From positions 8,308,001-8,372,000 of the forward strand of contig NZ_CP109592.1 of assembly GCF_036250675.1 (NCBI RefSeq): a stretch of DNA of 64,000 nucleotides, in the 5' to 3' direction. The notes beneath the pieces are model-generated. The model was not told the origin of the DNA. It searched no databases and worked only from the letters and a program-made list of their open reading frames with translations. Of the stretch, positions 60,586 to 64,000 are shown in pieces. Position numbers and translations under genes: made by a program. Positions within the stretch are counted from its first letter, which is position 1; every line of letters starts with the position of its first letter. This DNA comes from Streptomyces sp. NBC_01689 (GTDB taxonomy: Bacteria; Actinomycetota; Actinomycetes; Streptomycetales; Streptomycetaceae).

Positions 60586-63297
60586 ATGCGTGAAGTGAAC
60601 GAGGGCACGCCGGCGTCCGCCGGACAGCGAGCGGCGGGTGAGGCGATCGAGCGCGGTGACGGTGGGCTGAGCGTGGCGGCCCTGCTGTCCAGGGCGGGGC
60701 TGGCCTCCGTTCCCCCTGCGTCCGGTGCGCCTTCGAGCGGCGAACCGGACGCGAGTGAGGTTCCGCGCCGCGGGGAGACGGACGTCGAGCCGGGGGCCGC
60801 GTGGTCCGGTGCCGGTGCCGGTGATGGTGCGGGTATAGATACAGGTGCGAGTACGGGCGTGGGCGCGGGCATGGGTGCGGACACCGGTACGGATGCCGCC
60901 GCCGAGCACGGCATCACACGCGACACCGCACAGGGCACCGCGCGCGACGCCGCGTATGGCACCGGGTACGACGCCGACGAGCAGGCCGACTCCGTGCCCG
61001 CCGCCGCGACCCCCGACGTGGACGGTCTGGCCTCCGCGATCGCCGAGGCGGCCGGCCCCCTCGTCCCCGGAGGACTGCTGTCGCCGGACAGCGACTTCTT
61101 CGACGCCGGGGGCACTTCCGTCGGAGCCGTGGAACTCGTCGCGGCGCTGGAGGAGACCCTGGGCATGGAGCTGGACCTCGACGAGGTCTTCGCCGACGCC
61201 CGGCCGCGGAGCCTCGCCGAGCGCTGGCTGCGGACTGTGGGGACGGCGTGCACCACGGGGACCGCGGCGCCCAGCTCCACACCACCGGTCCAGGGCGCCC
61301 GCCCCGCGCCACCCGGGACAGCACCCCGGGCCGCACGGACCGGCACGACGACCGTCTCCCGGACCGCCGCCGGGGACACGGCGCCCCTCGTGCCTTTCCC
61401 GGCCTCCCCACCCGCCCCGGGACCATCCGCCCTGTCCTCCTCACCATCCTCGTCCCCCACGGCCCGGTCCGAGGACCTGGACCAGATCCTGGCCGACCTC
61501 GCGCTCGCCGACCGGCTGCCCTGGACCGGATCGCCCGAGCCGCTGCCGCCCCGCCGGATCCTGCTCACCGGCGCCACCGGCTTCCTCGGCGGCCATCTGC
61601 TCCTCGACCTGCTCCGACACAGCGAGGCCCGGGTGTACTGCCTCGTCCGGGCCGCCGACGAGGAGGCGGCCTCGGCCCGCCTCGGCGCGGCGCTGAAGAA
61701 CCACCGGCTGCCCTGGTCGTCGGAGATCCGCCGCCGCGTCACGGTGCTGCCCGGCGACATCAGGCACCCGCGCCTCGGCCTGTCGGAGGAGCTCTGGAAC
61801 ACGCTCGCCCACGAGCTGGACAGCGTGGTCGGAGTGGCGGCGGCGGTGGACTTCCTGCGCGGCTACCGGTCGCTGCGGCAGAGCAACGTCCTCGGCGCTC
61901 TCACCCTGGCCGAACTCGCCGCGTCCGGCCGGCCGAAGCCGCTGCACCACATCTCCTCGATCGCGGTCTTCAACGAGGTCGGCATCACCGCGATGGGAGA
62001 GGACGACCCCCTCGCCCATGTGGACCGCCTCGTGGCGGGATACGACCAGACGAAATGGGCCGCCGAGGTCGCGCTGCGCCGGGCGCGCGACCACGGGCTG
62101 GTCGTCACCGCGCTGCGTCCCGGCGGCATCGGCGGTCACACGAGGACCGGTGCCTACAACCCGCAGGACCTCAGCAGCGGTCTCCTCTCGGCCTTCGGCC
62201 GCTTCCGCACCGTACCCGCCTTCCGCCACCTGAACTCGGCGCCGGTGGACTGGGTGAGCCGGGTCGCCGCCGCCGTCGTCTGCGAACCGGAGGCCTGGGG
62301 CCACGACTACCACCTGACCGGGGTGCCCAACACCCTGGACGATGTCGTGCGGGACATGGCGTTCGGCGGCCTGCACGTGCGCGTACAGGACTGGGACGAG
62401 TGGCGCGCCGACGTCCTGTCCCGCCTCGACGCCGATCCGGTTCCGGAACTCGGTTTCCTGACCCGGGTGTTGCGCAGCCCCACGGCCCTCAGGCTGTGCG
62501 AGGCCACGCTGACGGGACCGGCGGCCACCGGTGAGCGCACCGCCGCGCTCGTCGAGGCTCTCGGCCTGCGGCCTCCGGCCCGTTACGACTCCCGTGCACA
62601 GCTGAGGACGTTCGAGCGTCTCGCGGAGGACGGCCTGGCCAGGCTGCCCCACAGGGACGACCAGCCCTATCTGTGGTTCTCCGAGACGACCGAGGGCTCC
62701 GTGGTACCGGTCGGGGCGCCCGCCGAACCGTCCCGTCCCTGCTCGACGGCGCTGACCCTCTCCATCGCGAGCATGCACCAACTCGTCAGGGAGCGGCGGG
62801 TGGACGTCCGTGGCGAGCTGGTGTGCGGTGCCGTCCATCCCGAACCGCTGACCGTGGTGCGCGGCGACGTCTGGGTCCGCCCCGAGGAGGGCATTCCGCG
62901 CCGGCACGGTGACGACCACCGACTCCTGCGCTACCGGCTGCTGTTGCGTGACACGGACGGAGGCCGCTGGTGGCTGGAGGGCCACAAGCACGCACGCGCC
63001 CGCCGTGACGTGTGGCGGCAGACCCGCGCCCTGCGCGTCGAGATCGGCCCGGAGGGTGAACCCGCTCTTCTCACAGGCGAGTTGGTCGTTCCCGCGGACA
63101 GTTATGTGCGCGACCAGATCGACGGCATCGAGGTCGATCCACGGCTGACCGCCCGGGAGCAGCGGGCCGCCAAGCTGACCTGGCTCGCCTGGTTCGGCCT
63201 GGAGATGGGCCGCGGACTCGCCGGGCCGTTCGCCAGGGCCGCCGCCGACCTCCTCGACCTCCGCCGCACCCCGACCCCCTCGGAGCGCCACCGATGA
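60586..63297 (+). CDS. ACP-thioester reductase protein with an extra C-terminal domain
   Basis: A 903-residue protein from ATG 60586, 87 bases after the PKS stop. A low-complexity Gly/Ala/Thr/Asp linker (about 40-140) precedes an ACP (SDFFDAGGTSVGAVEL, Ser178). After a Pro/Ser linker comes a thioester-reductase Rossmann domain: RRILLTGATGFLGGHLLLDLLRHS (from about 323), HISSIAVF and YDQTKWAAEVALRRA (Tyr486, Lys490). Residues about 720-900 form a domain I cannot name with certainty (STALTLSIASMHQLV, LLRYRLLLRDTDGGRWWLEGHKHAR); it resembles accessory modules of GMC oxidoreductase/hydrolase proteins. The reductase would release the ACP-bound product as aldehyde or alcohol, replacing a thioesterase. 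Confidence 0.9.
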   Translation: MREVNEGTPASAGQRAAGEAIERGDGGLSVAALLSRAGLASVPPASGAPSSGEPDASEVPRRGETDVEPGAAWSGAGAGDGAGIDTGASTGVGAGMGADTGTDAAAEHGITRDTAQGTARDAAYGTGYDADEQADSVPAAATPDVDGLASAIAEAAGPLVPGGLLSPDSDFFDAGGTSVGAVELVAALEETLGMELDLDEVFADARPRSLAERWLRTVGTACTTGTAAPSSTPPVQGARPAPPGTAPRAARTGTTTVSRTAAGDTAPLVPFPASPPAPGPSALSSSPSSSPTARSEDLDQILADLALADRLPWTGSPEPLPPRRILLTGATGFLGGHLLLDLLRHSEARVYCLVRAADEEAASARLGAALKNHRLPWSSEIRRRVTVLPGDIRHPRLGLSEELWNTLAHELDSVVGVAAAVDFLRGYRSLRQSNVLGALTLAELAASGRPKPLHHISSIAVFNEVGITAMGEDDPLAHVDRLVAGYDQTKWAAEVALRRARDHGLVVTALRPGGIGGHTRTGAYNPQDLSSGLLSAFGRFRTVPAFRHLNSAPVDWVSRVAAAVVCEPEAWGHDYHLTGVPNTLDDVVRDMAFGGLHVRVQDWDEWRADVLSRLDADPVPELGFLTRVLRSPTALRLCEATLTGPAATGERTAALVEALGLRPPARYDSRAQLRTFERLAEDGLARLPHRDDQPYLWFSETTEGSVVPVGAPAEPSRPCSTALTLSIASMHQLVRERRVDVRGELVCGAVHPEPLTVVRGDVWVRPEEGIPRRHGDDHRLLRYRLLLRDTDGGRWWLEGHKHARARRDVWRQTRALRVEIGPEGEPALLTGELVVPADSYVRDQIDGIEVDPRLTAREQRAAKLTWLAWFGLEMGRGLAGPFARAAADLLDLRRTPTPSERHR

Positions 63298-64000
63298 TCC
63301 GCAGAACCGCCGCCTCCCGCACCCGGCAGCCGGCCCGCGCCCTCCGGACGGCGCGGGTTCCGCACCCCCTCCGCCACCGCCTCGACCCGGCGCGGGTCGA
63401 GGAGATCCCCTTCACCACCTCGGACGGTGTACGCCTCGCGCTCACCCGCGTCGACAGCGGCGAACGCGACCGGCCCGCCGTGCTGCTCCTGCACGGGCAC
63501 ACCGCGTCCGCCGACATGTTCCTGCTCCCCGAGACCCGCAACCTCGTCGACGTCCTCCTCGACGACGGCTACGAGCCCTGGCTGCTCGACTGGCGCGGCA
63601 GCCGCCGCTTTCCGTACAACGAGACCGGCGGCCGGTACACCTACGACGACGTCGCCCTGTACGACGTTCCCGAAGCCGTCTCCCGGATTCGTGAACGCAT
63701 CGGCGGGCGGCCGCTGTTCGTGGTCGCGCACTGCGTGGGCTCCCTCACTCTGTCGCTGAGCATGGCGGCGGGGCTGGTGCCCGGACTCGCCGGCGTCGTC
63801 TCCCAGGGGGTGTTCCTGACCCCGAAGCTCGCGGGGCGCACCTCGCTGCGCATGACGGTGGCGGGCGAACTGCTGCGCAACCGCGTCGACCACATCCCCG
63901 TCGACTTCCGGAAGGTGGGCCTGCGGTCGCGGTACACACCCCTGTTCGCGCTCGCCTCGCGCGGCGCGGCCTGCCCGGACCCGACCTGCCAGATCCTCCA
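63294..64000 (+). CDS. Alpha/beta hydrolase with Cys nucleophile elbow (cut by window edge)
   Basis: Starts at ATG 63294, overlapping the reductase stop by ATGA, and remains open to the window end (235 codons seen). After a basic, Arg-rich 35-residue start, the hydrolase core reads VEEIPFTTSDGVRLALTRVD, VLLLHGHTASADMF (oxyanion), WLLDWRGSRRFPYN and VVAHCVGSLTLSLSMAAGLV. The elbow is HCVG in place of GxSxG, with Cys at the nucleophile place. Ending ACPDPTCQIL matches, from memory, hydrolase domains that occur with GMC-type oxidoreductases in actinobacteria, so more of this protein or an oxidoreductase may follow. Translational coupling makes it part of the pathway, perhaps in editing or transfer. 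Confidence 0.83.
   Translation, partial: MIRRTAASRTRQPARALRTARVPHPLRHRLDPARVEEIPFTTSDGVRLALTRVDSGERDRPAVLLLHGHTASADMFLLPETRNLVDVLLDDGYEPWLLDWRGSRRFPYNETGGRYTYDDVALYDVPEAVSRIRERIGGRPLFVVAHCVGSLTLSLSMAAGLVPGLAGVVSQGVFLTPKLAGRTSLRMTVAGELLRNRVDHIPVDFRKVGLRSRYTPLFALASRGAACPDPTCQIL

Noticed and set aside
1..64000. tRNA, rRNA, riboswitch, prophage or insertion sequence
   Set aside because: No cloverleaf, conserved rRNA block, known riboswitch core, transposase or integrase motif was recognised on either strand by reading.

Overview
The window is high-GC DNA with codon use, GTG/TTG starts, overlapping ATGA/GTGA gene junctions and gene families typical of a Streptomyces chromosome (inference from content; no rRNA or tRNA gene was seen). 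No phage, IS element, transposase, integrase or CRISPR array was recognised.

Region 1 (1-43 kb) is chromosomal metabolism and regulation in short operons. It holds: a truncated TetR gene and an MFS exporter; DUF2630, a HAD hydrolase, an M56 peptidase and a DUF5134 membrane protein; a FUSC-MarR operon; VOC, GNAT and glycerophosphodiesterase genes; a tightly overlapping DUF6421-SDR-threonine aldolase operon; a transglutaminase-like gene and an internally shortened B3/4-domain gene; PlsC; divergent DUF4395/thioredoxin genes; a flavin reductase behind a Cys-Cys leader peptide; etfBA; a frameshifted secreted endonuclease/phosphatase; a DUF6986 lyase; a LacI/ROK kinase/alpha-galactosidase sugar locus; an inositol-phosphatase-like gene; a PASTA lipoprotein and a tiny secreted protein; a kinase-Nudix fusion; an M20 peptidase; a geranylgeranyl-reductase-type flavoprotein; a deazaflavin nitroreductase divergent from TetR over a repeated operator; a NarL-type two-component pair; MFS/MarR with tandem ATGCA operators; an MDMPI-type isomerase; and an MFS carrier with a His-rich repeat loop.

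Region 2 (42.9-64 kb, running off the right edge) is a biosynthetic cluster read on the + strand. A 71-residue peptide gene of unknown role comes first. It is followed by a fatty-acyl-AMP ligase and a 4,906-residue polyketide synthase. The synthase layout is ACP-KS-AT-DH-(ER remnant)-KR-ACP-KS-AT-DH-KR-ACP-C-FkbH. Next come an ACP-thioester-reductase protein with an extra C-terminal domain, and a partial alpha/beta hydrolase with a Cys nucleophile elbow.

The inferred route: a fatty acid is activated and loaded on the N-terminal ACP, extended twice to a methyl-branched dienoyl chain, passed by the condensation/acyltransferase domain to a hydroxy-acyl (possibly glyceryl) unit supplied by the FkbH-like domain, and released reductively. 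This C-FkbH-reductase ending is the most unusual element seen and the best candidate for an undescribed system.

Non-coding features include several near-perfect terminator hairpins between genes, palindromic operators beside TetR, MarR and LacI genes, and short tandem repeats concentrated in intergenic DNA and around the polyketide synthase.
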